From the NCBI GenBank assembly GCA_031772625.1, contig CM062814.1, positions 822,872,757 to 822,936,756 of the forward strand: a DNA stretch of 64,000 nt. Reading direction: 5' to 3'. The stretch comes from Pinus tabuliformis. Its lineage: Eukaryota > Streptophyta > Pinopsida > Pinales > Pinaceae. Under the pieces are notes generated by a model, which did no database searches, was not told the origin of the DNA, and saw only the letters and a program-made list of their open reading frames with translations. How positions within the stretch are numbered: position 1 is the first letter of the stretch; each line of letters begins with the position of its first letter. Shown one piece after another: positions 11,713 through 25,060 of this stretch. The translations under genes and the position numbers were made by a program.

Positions 11713-14700
11713 CTCCTAATGAGGCAATGAAACAGATCACTAAAGTTTTTGGAATTAAGAATGAACTTAGAGCCCATCAACTTGAAAATGAGTTGCTTAC
11801 ATTGGACCCCAATAATTTTTCTTCCATTGAAGATTTTTTGTCCAATTTCAAGATCCTTATACTTCTCTTGGAAGGTGTTAAGGTTAAGAAAGAAGATGGT
11901 AACCTTATCTATTCCATTCTTACTAAGTTGGTACTAGCCTACTCTGTGTTTGTTTCCACCTTCCATTCTACAAGAGAAGCCTTCATTTCTCAAGGACAAG
12001 ACTACAAGTCCCCTTCCTTTGATGCCTTTTATGATTCTTTAATAAGAGAACAAGAAAAACTCTTACATCTTGGTCTTCTTAATCTTGGAAACTCTTCTAA
12101 GAAAACCTTAGCCGCCCAGCAGCAACCAAATTCAAAGAATCCTAAGAAGTCGTATCCTAAAAAGAATGGTCCTAAACCAAACAAGGGTCCTAAGCCATTT
12201 CAGTCTCAAAATGAAAAATCATTTCAACAAAATGATAAGGCAAATAAAAACAAAGGGAAGAAGACTGATAGACATTGCCACTTTTGTAATCGAGATGGCC
12301 ACTTAGAATCCAAATGCTTTAAGAAGATGGAAGCCTTGGAAGTAACAATGAAGAAACATAACATCCATTTGGAGCACTCAACAACTTCAACTTCATCTTC
12401 AGGAGTAGCACTTTCTGCATGTAGTTGTCAAGCATCTCGGTTTGGATATGCACTAAATGTATCTTCTTCTTCTCATTCTCATGAGTGGCTCATTGATTCT
12501 GGAGCTTCTTATCACATGGCCAAAAACAAAGCCATGTTTTCTTCTTTAAATGATTGTAACACAAAAGATATATATGTTGGTGATGATAGATCTCTTAGTG
12601 TTGTAGGGACTGGAACTATTCATATAGACAATGGTCAATTCAATGATGTATTATGTGTTCCAACATTATCTTGCAACCTTCTATCTGTATATCAGATAAC
12701 TCATTCAGGTGAAGGTAAAATCGTTGAATCTTCACCTCACGATGTTGTAATTAAGGACCTAAAAGATCCTAGACAGATTTTAGCTACTGGCATTGCTGAT
12801 GATTCTACAAGGTTGTATAAGTTTAACAACTTTGGGTCATCAAATCTTCCCTCAGTATTTGTTGCTCATAATGATGAAGTGAGCAAACTTTGGCATGAGC
12901 AATTTGGTCAATTAAACTGTCGCTCCCTTCAGAATCTATGTAAAGAAAATATGGTGACGGTTCTTCCAATGGTATCTTGCAGAGATGGTGTTTGTTCCAG
13001 ATGTGTACTCGGAAAACATCATCGGGATAGTTTTGAAAAACGTGCCTCTTGGCACACCTCAACCCCTTTACAGCTTGTGCGTAGTGATTTATGTGGTCCA
13101 CTTCTAGTTGTTTCATTCTATGGCTACAAGTGTTTCTTAACTTTCATTGATGATTTCTCCAGACGCACTTGGGTATACTTCTTAAAACTCAAGAGTGAAG
13201 TATTTAACATGTTCTTGGCCTTTAAGGCCTTTGTGAAAAACAATTTGGACATCAAATTCTTAAGCTAAGATCTGATAATGGTGGAGAATATGTTAAACAA
13301 CAAATTCATCAACTTTTGCACTGAGAATGGAATTCAAATGCAACATTATGTTCCATATACTCCACAACAAAATGGTATAGCTAAAAGGAAGAATAACACC
13401 TTAAAGGAAATGGCTAATTGTATGATTCAATCTAAAGGACTTAGTCTTAATTTTTGGGCAGAAGCAATTAACTGTGAAAATTACATAATAAATCGCACTC
13501 CTACTAAGGTTTTAAAGAATATCACTCCAGAAGAAGCATGGAGCTCAACTAAACTAGGTGTAAATCACTTTCGTGTTTTTGGAAGTGAAGCATGGGCCCA
13601 TATTCCTGATGAGAAACATAAAGCTTTAGAACCTAAGAGTGAAAAATGTATTTTTGTTGGATATTCTGAAGATGTCAAAGGATACAGACTTATTCCACTT
13701 AAGTCCAAAAATGTTATCATTAGAAGAGATGTAAAGTTTGCTAAAAATATATCGGCCTACGATCCTAGTTCGGTGGATTTGCCACCTCTCTCTATCCCTT
13801 CTACTTTTGAAAATATTTCTTCTTCAGATGATGACAGTGAGGATGACAATCCTCCCCCACCTTCTCAGGATCCTCCTTCGGCTCCTAAGCTTCCAAAATG
13901 GGTCCGTGCTACTCGGGATGCAGCAGGTGCTCTTGCCGATGATCTTACAAATCAGCGATGTACACGTTCTCAGTTCGATAGAGCCTCTTCTTTACTAGCT
14001 CAAGCTTCAGCTAATTATGATCCTGACACCTTTTCAAAAGCTTCAGGCCATCCAGATTGGGATGCAGATATGAATGAAGAATATCGTTCATTATTGGCAA
14101 ATGATACATGGGATCTTGTTCCCCTTCCAAAGGGACGAAAACTTGTTAGATGCAAATGGGTATGGGCCAGATGGAAAAGTTGATAAACATAAAGATCGTC
14201 TTGTTGCTAAGGGTTTTTCACAAGTTGAAGGCATTGACTATACTGAAACCTTCTCCCCTGTTGCCAAAATGAACTCTATCCACCTTCTTCTTTCCCTTTC
14301 TGCCTCTTTCAAATGGGAAGTCCACCAGATGGATGTTAAATATTCCTTCTTGCATGGGGACTTGCATGAAGAAATCTATATGGAACAACCTACTGGCTTT
14401 ATACAAACAGACTGCAGGTTTGTATGTCGGCTTAAGAAATCCCTTTATGGTCTCAAGAAAGCCCCTCGGGCTTGGTATGCCAAAATGGATAGATTTCTTT
14501 TAGAAACTAGATTTTCTAGGTGTCATTCTGACAATATTGTCTACACCAAGAAAGTGGGCAAGTCACTTATCATTCTTGTTCTTTATGTTGATGATCTTAT
14601 CCTTACTGGTAGTGATCCCAACCTTATAAACCATGTGAAGTCCAGCCTTAAAAAGAAGTTTGAAATGACAGACTTAGGACACTTGCATTATTTTCTTGGT

Positions 14701-15623
14701 CTTCAAGTCTTGCAATCTAAGGAAGTATTTGCCTTTCCCAGTCCAAGTATGCATGTGATCTTCTACGCCATTTTGACATGGAAGACTGTAAGCCAGCCCC
14801 TTCTCCCTTTCAGTCTGGAGCCAAAACTTCAGTCACTTGTACTTCCCCTGAAGTTGATGCTACCTTATACCGTCAACTTGTAGGAAAACTTTTGTATTTG
14901 ACCCATACTTGTCTTGATCTTTCCTTTGTTGTTGACCTTATTGCTCAGTTTATGCAAAACCAACATGAAAGTCATTGGAAAGAAGCTAAAAGAATACTTT
15001 GTTATGTTCGAGGTACAGTTCAGTTTGGGATTCATTACAGTGTAGAAGCATCTCCTCTATTGGTTGGTTACACTAATTCTGATTGGGCTAGTGACCCTGA
15101 TGATCGAAAGTCTACTCCAGGTTATGTGTTCACTCTTGGTTCAGGACCTATTACATGGGCTTGCAAGAAACAAAGTTCCATTTCTCTTTCTTCAGTAGAA
15201 GCAGAGTATCGTGGTGCCATAGAAGCCAGTAAGGAAGCCCTGTGGCTTTGTCAGATCCTTTCAGAGTTTGGCTTTCAACAGTAGCATCCGACTACACTTT
15301 GGTGTGATAATCAAAGTGCCATTCAACTATGCAAAGATCCAGTCCAACATCAACACAACAAACACATTGAACTGCAGATGCACTTCATCAGAAAGCTCAT
15401 TCACGACCATGTTCTTGAAGTGCAATATTGTTCAACAGATGATCAAGTTACAGACATCTTTACAAAGGCTCTCACAGAGGCGAAGTTTACTAAACTTCGA
15501 TTTGTGGTTGGAGTTCAGGAAGTTGTCACTAAGAGGGGATAGGCTCTAATGTCTCCTTCCTTCTCCTATTGTGTCATATTTGTACATCCTTCAATTCTAT
15601 CCCAAGTTGTTCTTAAGGGGGGA

Positions 15624-16061
15624 TGTTAGGATATTCCGACACATAGGAAATAGTTAAGTATAACTTGGTCTAGTGTCGAGTTAGGTAAAGTGTGTTTCTT
15701 TACTATGTACTTTTGTAACTTACAATCCGACGGTCACGATATATAGTGATCTGACAGTTCATTCTCTCCTTGATATTACCGACACTTAATCCATGGCTTA
15801 ACACCCGATTGGTCCATGATCTCTATTTAAAGAGAATGGAGGGTCATTTGTAGGGTAACCGTTCATGATAGTAGCTTATGTAAATTTTCATTATTTTATT
15901 AATAAATTGCCTGAAGTGGCCGCGTTGACTCAGGCCATGGACTGTCTCCCTCTTTGTGGGTTTTAACCACGTCAACAATACTGGTGTATTGATCTGTGAT
16001 CTGTTTGTGAGAGGTGTCCTTTAGTGTTCTGTCTGAGGAACTTACCCTGTAAATTCCTATA
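15624..16061 (+). repeat. Right LTR of Copia C
   Basis: 438 bp. Begins TGTTAGGATATTCC after the purine tract and ends before the ATATG target duplication. It contains a block of about 23 bp (near 15,735-15,760) absent from the left LTR. Confidence 0.93.
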
Positions 16062-16066
16062 ATATG

Positions 16067-18700
16067 AAGGCATCACCTTTTTTACATTGGTGTGTCCATA
16101 GACTTAGAGTCCTCCATTCAAAATCGATTTAGGATCTCAACTTCATACTTCCCCTGTCTAAGAAAAATATCCCCTTGTCTCTACCAAACCTACATCCCCA
16201 AAAACTAATGCATCAAGTTAATGCCCTTCATATCGAACTTAACTTCCAAATATGTTTTGCAACCTGCACTGAGATTTTATACACTTGTGAGAAAAACAAT
16301 TGACATATAACACCAAAATATGTAGATCAAGCCTAATAAATATGTAGTCCAAGTTAGGATCTGCTTCAATTTAGGTGAAGCCATGCGTAGATACATATTA
16401 ATAATAAAATACCATGCTCTTGGTGCTTTCTTGAGTCTCTACAAGGCTTTCTTAATCTTTCACACATGAGACTCCTTCCCAGATACCTAAAATCCCAAAG
16501 GTTTTTCTATGTGCACCTCTTCCGCAATGACCCCAATAAGGAATGTTTTGTTCACATCCATATGATCCTTCCCAGATACCTAAAATCCCTAAGGTTTTTC
16601 TACGTACACCTCTTCCTCGATGACCCCAATAAGGAATGTTTTATTCACATCCATATGATCCTCCATCCCATGACCGAGACAATAAATGTCACAACCATAA
16701 TAGAACTATACCGAGTGACTGGAAAAAAACTCTCCTCGTAGTTCAATCCCTATTTCTAGGAGAACTCTCTCACCACAAACCTTGCCTTGAATTTCTCAAT
16801 GATGTCATCTGCAACATGATCAATCTTGAAGAGCCACTTAGAAATTACAATTGATTTCCATTCCATTCTCGACATTATATCCTACACATCATTCTTCATG
16901 ATGGAGTTGTATTCCTCCACCATAGCGTCTCACCACACTTGTTGGTATACTACCTCCTAATTAAAAATTTGAAGGGCTCGAAATCAATGATGTGCTCATT
17001 TGTGCCATATAATTTAGAAACTTCATTGGAAGCCTGCTTTCCTTGAATGTACTCCCAAGAGCCTCAACGTACTACTAAGAATTCCTTAATGTTTGTGTAA
17101 ACCATCGATGTATCCTTATGTAATTGTAAGGGGCTAATGTATCCTCCTTCTCACTTGAAAGTTGACTTCCTGAATTAGAAATTTTTGGTGTAGTGGATTA
17201 TCTCGGCTCAACCTTTGGAGCTTCATGTTCCTTGTCCTCTATCATTGGAATGGGCTCATGTGACTTCTTAGATGTAAAGTCCTCCTCAAAATTCACATCC
17301 TTACTTACCATTGTTTTCCTCTATGTTCAAGTCTAAATCCTATAAGCCTTTGAAAGCACATCGTATCCCACAAATAAATCCTTCATAACAAAGGGCTCGA
17401 ACTTGGTCCTCTTCTCTACAAGTACATGTATGTATACTAAACAACCAAATGTATGAAAATGAATCACCTTTGGCTTCAAACCATTGAATACATCCTCTAG
17501 TGTATTGTTTCCCAAGATCATGTGAGGACACCTATTCTAAATATAGATTGTTGTGTCACGTGCCTCTACCCAAAGAAACATTGGTAAATCCATATCATGG
17601 ATCATGGCCTTGGGAACCCCTATAATGGATCAATTTTTCCTCTCTACAATCCCATTCTACTGTGGGTTGTATGATACTATCAAATCCTTCTTAATTCCCC
17701 TCGTTAAGATCCTTAAAGTCATTAGAGGTATACTTACCCCCATTTTCTAACCTTAGTACCTTGATATTCTTCCTTGTCTAATTATCCACAAGAGCTGTAA
17801 AATCTTGAAACATGCTTAAGACTTCATCCTTTGTCTTAGGGAAATAGGTCCATGTCATACAAGAGTAATTATTAATAACTGAAAACATAATACATGCATC
17901 CCTACATTGATGCCAGTGACATTAATCAACACACATACAAATGAATCAAGTCCAAAATATCCTTAGACCTATGTTTTCTGCTTGGGAAAAAAAACCTTGA
18001 CATACTTGTCAAACATGCACCCTTTGCATACACCATGTTTCTCAATGTTGAAACCTACAAGACCTATGACCATCTCCCTTGAAATGGGAAATTTTTATAA
18101 TGTAGGTGCCACAACTTGCACAAGTTATCACTCATGTGAACCAAGTCTCAAACAAGTTCATCTTGTAACCTATAAAAAATTACCTTCTTTAACCCCCATC
18201 ACCTAAGTTGTTTTTTGGCTAGATCCTTTTGTCCTAATGGATACTTTCCCTATCTTGAACTCCATTGCAAAGCCCTTATCCTCCATGATCAAAACTAAAT
18301 GAAAATTCTTCTTGAGCCATGGAACAAACAGCATGACCTTCAAGTCCAAGGAGCTCCCTCTCTAGAGTTGGAATGAAATCAAACCAACTCTAGCTATTGA
18401 ATACTTAACATCATCACTAAGCTCCATCTGTACTATTTATTCTTGCTTTTTTAGACTCGTAAACAACTATCAAGTTGGTGCCATATGACGAGATGCCCCA
18501 CTAACTGCTTACCAAGCGTTCTTTGGAATTATGCTCATAGAAATGCAAGAAACAAATTAGAAATTATTCTCCAACTTTACAAGCAAACTCACGCATATGA
18601 GTTTCTACTAAGGTTTCCACCTACGTCTATTGTTGCTTCCCTTTTCCCTTCTTCTTATTTAGACACTATGATGCACAATGTAAAAAAGTGACGATAGGTG
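16067..18700 (-). mobile_element. Copia A: protease, integrase and reverse transcriptase parts
   Basis: Read on the minus strand, right to left: a post-protease/pre-integrase stretch (18,200-18,700; words DDVKYSIARVGLISFQL and MEDKGFAMEFKIGKV), the integrase C-terminal region (17,333-17,521; words HFHTFGCLVYIHV and FVGYDVLSKAYR), and reverse transcriptase pieces (16,090-16,700; the WMDVNK-FL-G and EEVY-EKP-GF region). Stops and frame changes are frequent, so this is an old fossil. The part at 16,067 continues the one at 5,105, split by Copia C. Confidence 0.8.
16474..16659 (-). repeat. 93-bp tandem duplication inside Copia A reverse transcriptase
   Basis: The segment at 16,474-16,566 recurs at 16,567-16,659, both starting CCTTCCCAGATACC and ending near CATATGATCC, with several differences between copies. 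Confidence 0.88.
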
Positions 18701-18978
18701 ATGTTGAAATTCCATTACAAGTAAAGTAGAATACATTTTTTTGCCAAATAATTACTTCTTAAAGATTTTCAAATAGTATTTTATGCCACTGCTATCATTG
18801 AATAATTATACTTAGAAAATATCAACAATAAATATAATGGAAACAATAAATATGATGGAAAGACAACTATGCATAATAGAGACAATAATTTTACCCTGGG
18901 AAACCCAACCTTGGGAGAAATCCCAACAACTTTTCTTAGGAGAAATTACTCTTTAGTGAGGTTTACAAATGAACAATT
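18701..18978. other. AT-rich junction between Copia A protease part and Copia B
   Basis: It contains a stretch near 18,890-18,960 (CTGGGAAACCCAACCTTGGG) that on the minus strand resembles the end of a Copia LTR or leader. Its owner (A or B) is not clear. Confidence 0.4.
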
Positions 18979-19515
18979 TGTCTAGAAATATATGCCAATA
19001 ATCCAAGTCAAATACTAGTCAAACATGGTAAAAAAATAGCAAGTCAATGTTGTTAAAACTAGTCAAAATGCTCATAAGCCAATGATGGTCAAACAATCAA
19101 CTTGCAGCCAAAAACACTGGCACTTGTAGCCTTTGTTGCAGTCAAATCTCGACTGGTCAATTATCAAACTGCATTCATACTTTACATGTGTGGCCTATCA
19201 CAACTGGTGAAGAATTGAGTCAACTTGGTTGGTCAACCCATCCTTCTTCTTTACATGTGTTGCCCCCAAAAAGAATAGTAGAATGATGAAGAGAGAGAAA
19301 GATTTGCTCTCACTTGGTGTTCAAATGAGACGTCACATCATCTTATTTATACATGTTAAAGGGGAGTGACAACCCAAGGGACACATCCCTTCATTGGCTA
19401 GCCAACTTGACTTCTTTCTAGGCTAACTTGATTTAATAATATAAAAATTTACATAATACATCTAGGGTCGACTTGAATATCCTTTAGTCATGCAAGAATA
19501 CCTCTTAATGCTACA
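18979..19515 (-). repeat. LTR of Copia B, left copy
   Basis: 537 bp matching 22,746-23,286. Plus-strand ends are TGTCTAGAAATATATGCC and GCTACA; it is the 3' LTR on the minus strand, next to a purine tract. Confidence 0.8.
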
Positions 19516-22500
19516 GAATAAATCAATACCCCCTCTTAGTAAGGGAGGTATTCTCCTTAGCTAAAAACAAATTTCTCCTTAGTTGGAATTTCTCCTCCAT
19601 TAGGAAATTTCATGAAGTTGCTATGTTTATGTAGTGTCTCCTCACATGCATGTCTATTTATATAGATCATTGCATATCAAAGCAGGCCATGTCAGTATTG
19701 TGGGCCATTCACCCCTAGCCAAATTAGCATGGCCCCAATGGGTGAATGTAGCATCCTTCCCTAGTCAAATAATCATGACCCTATGGATGCCAAATCAACA
19801 TGGCCCCAATGAAAGAACGTATGCCCTAGGCCATTCACCCCTGGCCAAATCAGCATGGCCCAACTAAATCAGCATGGCTTCTCTGTGTGAATGTATCATT
19901 CCCCCGCTAGTGAAATTAGCATGACCCTATGGGATAATGTCTACCTGATTCTGTAGGTGCCCTAGGCCATCCACCTATAGCCATATCAACATGGCTCCAT
20001 GAGTAAATGTATCATTCTCCCCTAGTCAAATGACCCTATGGGAGAATGTTTGCTCTACTCTGTAAGCTACCGAAACATCAACACTCCCTCTTAATGAGGG
20101 AGACAATTTGCATCACACCAAGCTTGTCTCTAAACTAGAAAAAATTCACTCTAAACAGAAGCTTGGCGAGAATGTCCACAATCTGCTCATCTTGGCATAT
20201 GTACTAGAGCTTCATTTATCTCCTGCACCATGTTTTAGATGAAGTGATATTTGATCTCAATGTGGTTCGACATGTCATGAAATATTAAATTCTCTGAAAT
20301 ATTAACACAAATTTGATTATCACAATGTATCAAGGAAGTACCTAGCACCTGACCAAATATCCCTGCAAGCAACTTTCAAAGACACACTACTTCATGACTT
20401 GCGACACTAGCTACAATATACTCAACCTCTACTATACTGAGTGCAACAAAAGTTTTCTTCCTACTAAACTAAGATATCATAGTTGTTCCTGAGGTGAAGC
20501 AACACCACAAGGTGCTCTTTCTATCCTTGGCACTCCTAACCCAATCTAAATTAGTATATCCTTGTAGCCTCACTTCATCACCTAAGACATATCTCAAACC
20601 ATATCCAACTATACCATGCAGGTACCCCAACACATGCTTTGCTACAACCTAACGTACTTGCTTTCACTAGATTAGGGTGTTCATTGCAAAGAAAATATCT
20701 CGTCTGGTATTAACCATGTACACCAAGGATCTAATCAACTGTTTGTACATCATGGTATCCAAAAAATATGAATCTAAAGTGGAATCACTCAACTTCTTCA
20801 TATTTGTTGTAATATGTATAAACATGAAATTGCACTCCATCATGTCAAATCTCCTAAAAAATGGAATAGTGTACTTCCCCTGTCCGAGGAAGATCTCTTT
20901 AGGCCTTTTCCACAACTACAATCCTAAATAATGCATTAATCTAATATCCTTCATCTTGAACTCTAAGGATAGCTCCCTCTTGCACCCAAAAATGAGCCTC
21001 ACTGCCCCAGCAAGGAACAAATCATCAACATACAATACGAAAGATCAAAGGATCGCCATAAAAAAACCATGAAATAAATATCATGATCCACATGACTCTT
21101 GGGGAAGCCCAAAATCATCAAGTATCCATTAATCATGCCCTAGATGCCTGCTTGAGTCCATACAAACCCTTCTTCAATCTATAGACATGGGACTCCTTAC
21201 CATGTATTTCAAAGCCCTGAGGTTTCTCTATGTACGCTTCCTCCTCAATCACACCATTTAGGAATGTGGTCTATACATCCATATGATGTAACTTCCAACC
21301 CATAACTAAAGCAATAGAAACAATAGTCTTGATAGAAGTATATCTGGTGACTAGTGCAAATGTCTCATCATAGTCCACTCCCTCTTTCATGGAGAACCCT
21401 CTTGCCACGTACCTCACTTTGTACTTCTTGATGCTGCCATTTGTTGCATTCTTAATCTTACTAATCCACTTGGAAGTCACTGACATCCCCTTAGGTTTTG
21501 ACACTATCCACCACACATCTTTCTTCATTATGGACAGATACTCCTCCATCACGGCACCCTTCAAAACTTATTTATGTGTTTCCTCCTCATAAATGGAAGG
21601 CTCAAAATGAATGATGTGGCTCATCAATGCCATATAACTTGAGTACCCTGATAGTCATTTTCTCTCCCTGAAAGTACCACAGGGAGCTACATGCCCTTCA
21701 GCATCCTGTAAAGTGTCGCGAAGCCATGCTGACCTCTTCCTGGTCACTGCAAAATTTCTAGGCAGGTCCATTGGCTCTGTTGGGTCTACCATGATACTAT
21801 CATGTATCAATGCATGGGTTGGTCATCCTATTAGTTTGTATAGTCCTCCCTCTCGAACACCAATCACTTATGTTGTGTCTATGCTCGAGCCCTTAGGCCA
21901 TAGAAGAACCTGACCATCTACAAATGCAACTTTGTAACATCTATCCTCCAACATTGAGATGGAAAAGTGGGTTCTTCTTCAATCCTAGTACAAACAAACC
22001 ATATCTCATGTATATAGAATGTTGAGACTCCAATTCAAATGATGTTGTCCTAACTCCTTTCATTGCGTACTTGGTTTTATCCCCAAGTTCCACATGCAAT
22101 GTTGAATCCCTCTCTACCAAATCTATGAGAGAACCTTGAAAACTATTCATGTGCCTAGAAGCATCAATGTATACCAACCAAACATCATCACCATCTGTAA
22201 TAGTGTCTATAAGAGTGGATACAAAGAAATATTCCTTCAACTTCCTCTATGGTGGTTGTTCGTCATCATCATCAACATCAGTTTCTGATGTATGTTGCTT
22301 TCCATTCGTTTTTTTCTCAGGACACTAGGAGGCATAGTGACCTAGTTTATGACAATTGAAGCACCTGATATTTGACATGTTCTACTTATTTTTATCTTGA
22401 GTGGAGTAGGTTTTATACCTGTATATTTCTTTTCAAACTTTCCAAATTATCTTCTTCCTTTTCCTTTCCTTGCATGAGTTATAAGGGCTTGAGTTTCTTC

Positions 22501-22745
22501 ATCCCGAGGTCTCTGGAAGTTGTTCTTGGACTCAATCTAGCCTCCCCTTTGACACAATCATTCTATAGTTTATCAAACTTAGGCAACTTATCTCGTGCAC
22601 AAATTCCCTGAACAAATGGATCCCATGAGGAAGGAAATCCATTGAGAGTCACTATAACAATCCCTACATCATCAATGGTATCTCCAATGGCTCTAACTTC
22701 ATCTCTTAATTGAGAGACTCTTATAAGATAAGAGAAAAAATATTT
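19516..22745 (-). mobile_element. Copia B internal region (fossil)
   Basis: Minus-strand gag, protease, reverse transcriptase and RNase H remains as listed for element B. A CATGGCC-rich stretch at 19,720-20,030, repeating words such as CAAATCAGCATGGCCC, lies between RNase H and the left LTR and looks like a decayed minisatellite. Confidence 0.75.
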
Positions 22746-23286
22746 TGTCCAGAAATATATGCCAATAATCCAAGTCAAATAATATTCAAAGTTGGTAAAA
22801 ACACAAGTCAACACTAGTAAAACGAGTCAAAATTCTTTGCGATCAAATTCGGACTTGTAGTCAACCCTAGGACTTGTGGTAAAAAAGGCCCTCACGTGCA
22901 ACCTTTTTTGTTGTCATATCTTGGATGGTCAATGGTCAAACTGCAATCATACTTCACATGTGTGGTTGGTCATAATTGGTCAAGAATTCGGTCAACTTGG
23001 TTAGTCAACTCGACCTTCTTCTTTACATGTGTAGCCTCCACAAACAATAGTAGAATGATGAATACCGAGAAATACTTGCTCTTGCTTATTGCTAAAATGA
23101 GATGTCACGTCATCTTATTTATACATGTCAAAGTGGTGTGACAACCAAGGGACATATCCCTTCACTAGCTGGCCAAAATGACTTCTTACTGTGCTGACTT
23201 GATTTAATAATATAAAAATTTATATAATACATCTAGGGATGACTTGAAGACCCTTTAGCCATGCAGAAATAGCTCCCGATGCTACA
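22746..23286 (-). repeat. LTR of Copia B, right copy
   Basis: 541 bp homologous to 18,979-19,515. It abuts gag sequence directly; no primer binding site is visible beside it. Confidence 0.78.
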
Positions 23287-24200
23287 AAAAAACTCAACAA
23301 ATGAAACACTTGATTTTACTCAAGCCCTTCTTCTTTGGGTGTGTGGTTGACTCCTCACTCTTTCCCTTACTCTTATTTGGTCCCTTTCCTTTTTTCTTAT
23401 TTGTTTGACCAATTAGGTCTTGGTTCTTATCACCTCCCTTCTTGTTGTTGTTTAACTCTAGCCAAGTCTCCTCTTTGATACAATCATCCCATAGTCTCTC
23501 GAAGTTTTGGATCTCCTCACGAGCACAAAATCCTTGGACGAATGGTTCACATGAAATTGTGAAACCATTCAATGCCATGTTCACTAGCTCAACATCCTCC
23601 ACCTTCTCCCCAACTACTAAATGCTAATTAAAAATATGAGTGATCTTCATGAGGTAATTGGTAATTATATTAGATATGGACTTCATTATGGATCTAAGCT
23701 TATTTCTTAGGATCATCTTCCTATTAATTTTCTTACTTTAGGAGAGGCTTACTAATGCATCAAACATTTTCCTTGTCATATTGTTCTTAGAAATGTGAGG
23801 AACCAAGTGATCCTTCACAACATCCAAGGTCACCTACTTCTATTTAACCTCCTTCTTTCTTGTTGACAGTTTTTGCATATCCATTAGCAATGGAATTTCA
23901 TGTTCAATAATATCCCAAAGATAATTTTCCTCCAATAGAAATGTAACCCTAGCTTTCCAAGACAAGAAATTTGGAGCACCATCTAATCTATCCATAAATT
24001 TGAGGCTTAATGTTGCCACCTTCCCATATCTGGAAAATGATTTTTCCTTGAAAAAGTGTTTAGTCCTTCAAGCACTCATAAAATGAGATTCTCTGACTCT
24101 TAGCCCTCATATATGCTAGATCTCCTTGTTGTATACGCATATTTGAAATGGTTATGTCTATAGGTCACTCATATCTACAGAGATCCACTTGATGTATACC
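23287..24200 (-). mobile_element. Copia A: gag part
   Basis: Minus-strand gag with words EDVELVNMALNGF, PFVQGFCAREEIQNFERL and a lysine-rich stretch leading to KIKCFIC, the first half of a CCHC zinc knuckle. The rest is cut by Copia B. It duplicates the motif set of gag B (22,300-22,745), which shows two separate elements are present. Confidence 0.8.
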
Positions 24201-24206
24201 AAAATC

Positions 24207-25060
24207 TACACTAGATATGTTTGTTGATACTAGGAAATCTCAATAAGAAGCCTTTCTTTTATACGATGTTAATTTTTCTAGACCCTAGGTGATAGATGGT
24301 GTATCGTTCTTTACCAAGTAAATCTAATTTAGAATTTACTTAATAAAATAAATAAATAAAACTAAGCATGTGTCAATCACATAGATGGTTGAAAAAATAC
24401 AACAAAAACTAAAAGTTATTTTCCAATTACATAAAAACATTGTGTTCTTAAAATTGGTTTTTCATAGATCATAAAAATTTACAAGGACTCCTCAAATTAA
24501 GGATTTCTTGCCTGTTGGAAGAAAAAATTGCAGAAATAAGGCTGCAAGATTGTTGTACAATCACGTCCATGTGATTTTCATGGTTTATACATCCCTTCCA
24601 TAATGTTTTATGAAGATATGCAAATATGTTTGTATATCCAGTTGATTCCTATACCTAGTATTTACAAATCTTTTGGGTTGCTTTTCTTCCTACTACTCTC
24701 CTTTTCCATTCACTGTGGTTGATTTCTTCACCTTCGAACAAAGTTGTCTTTATATGAAACAATCTTTGTCAAAAATCCACTCTATGTCATTTTTCATTCT
24801 ATCTTACCCTACCTTTATAATTTTTAGTTGATGACTAAGTATCCACAATCCTAATCTCTCATAGACATCAACGGTTGAGATTAAATCCCAATTTCACTAG
24901 AGATCGGCAATGGATATTTATCTAAATCACTAGTGTAATTAAATTACACTTCATCATATTTTTCTTGACTTTAAATTGAAAGGCTCTTCAGTTTAATAAA
25001 ATTAACTTCAATAAAGTTGACTACAAAGATAAAAGGGTTTCGAACAACTTCATGGACATT
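24207..25060 (-). repeat. LTR-like sequence of Copia A, right copy
   Basis: Shares an ordered series of blocks with 3,275-4,815. The minus-strand sequence just left of it (near 24,200) reads TTGGTATACATCAAG, a weak match to a Met-tRNA primer binding site, as expected if this is the 5' LTR. Confidence 0.6.

Larger units (their letters stand above)
6511..15290 (+). mobile_element. Copia C: gag-pol region (fossil)
   Basis: The region starts at an ATG at 6,511 with a Copia gag N-terminus (words DSTNYFQWWSYIVDLL). It is split by element N and resumes at about 11,718. Domains then follow in Copia order: rest of gag, a CCHC zinc knuckle (CHFCNRDGHLESKC, about 12,274-12,320), aspartic protease (LIDSGASYHM, about 12,490), pre-integrase and integrase core (about 12,860-13,550), reverse transcriptase (about 14,160-14,750, with LYVDDLILTG) and RNase H (about 14,800-15,284, with SSVEAEYRGA). 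Integrase before reverse transcriptase defines Copia. No envelope gene is seen. The region is no longer one open frame. Confidence 0.93.
5110..16061 (+). mobile_element. Copia element C, interrupted by element N
   Basis: A Ty1/Copia retrotransposon with direct LTRs at both ends (5,110-5,523 and 15,624-16,061), both beginning TGTTAGGATATTCC. The 5-bp target duplication ATATG lies at 5,105-5,109 and 16,062-16,066. The primer binding site TGGTACCAGAGC (5,524-5,535) matches the plant initiator-Met tRNA, and a purine tract AAGGGGGGA (15,615-15,623) precedes the right LTR. By eye the LTRs differ at about 6% of positions plus one block of about 23 bp, so it is moderately old. Its protein region is broken by nested element N plus about four smaller breaks. 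It lies within Copia A. Confidence 0.95.
18979..23286 (-). mobile_element. Copia element B, nested in Copia A, heavily broken
   Basis: Direct repeats at 18,979-19,515 and 22,746-23,286, both TG...CA and roughly 85% alike by eye, bracket minus-strand Copia coding remains. Read right to left these are gag (22,300-22,745; PFVQGICARDKLPKF), protease (21,941-22,240; WLVYIDASRHM), reverse transcriptase (20,667-21,564; SKWISKIKNATNGS, HHMDV) and RNase H (about 20,100-20,640). A purine tract (minus strand, 19,527-19,538) adjoins the left repeat. Much of the integrase and the front of gag are not recognisable. No target duplication was found. Old, many breaks. Confidence 0.78.
3275..25060 (-). mobile_element. 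Copia element A (outer shell of the nest), heavily broken
   Basis: An old Ty1/Copia element on the minus strand, recognised from scattered parts in the correct order read right to left: LTR-like sequence (about 24,207-25,060), gag (23,287-24,200), protease/pre-integrase (18,200-18,700), integrase (about 17,330-18,100), reverse transcriptase (16,067-17,100), RNase H (4,830-5,105) and LTR-like sequence (3,275-4,815). Element B sits between its gag and protease parts, and element C inside its reverse transcriptase/RNase H part. The coding parts have dozens of breaks. LTR-like ends are diverged enough that exact ends and a target duplication could not be fixed. It must be the oldest layer of the nest. 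Confidence 0.75.

Noticed and set aside
11749-11937. Small extra genes overlapping Copia C
   Set aside because: Frames such as 11,749-11,937 and 12,823-13,116 (minus) are shadows of gag and integrase in other frames.
18979-23286. Solo LTRs from two separate insertions instead of ends of Copia B
   Set aside because: Copia coding parts in the right order and strand, and a purine tract beside the left repeat, favour one element. The lack of a target duplication keeps some doubt.
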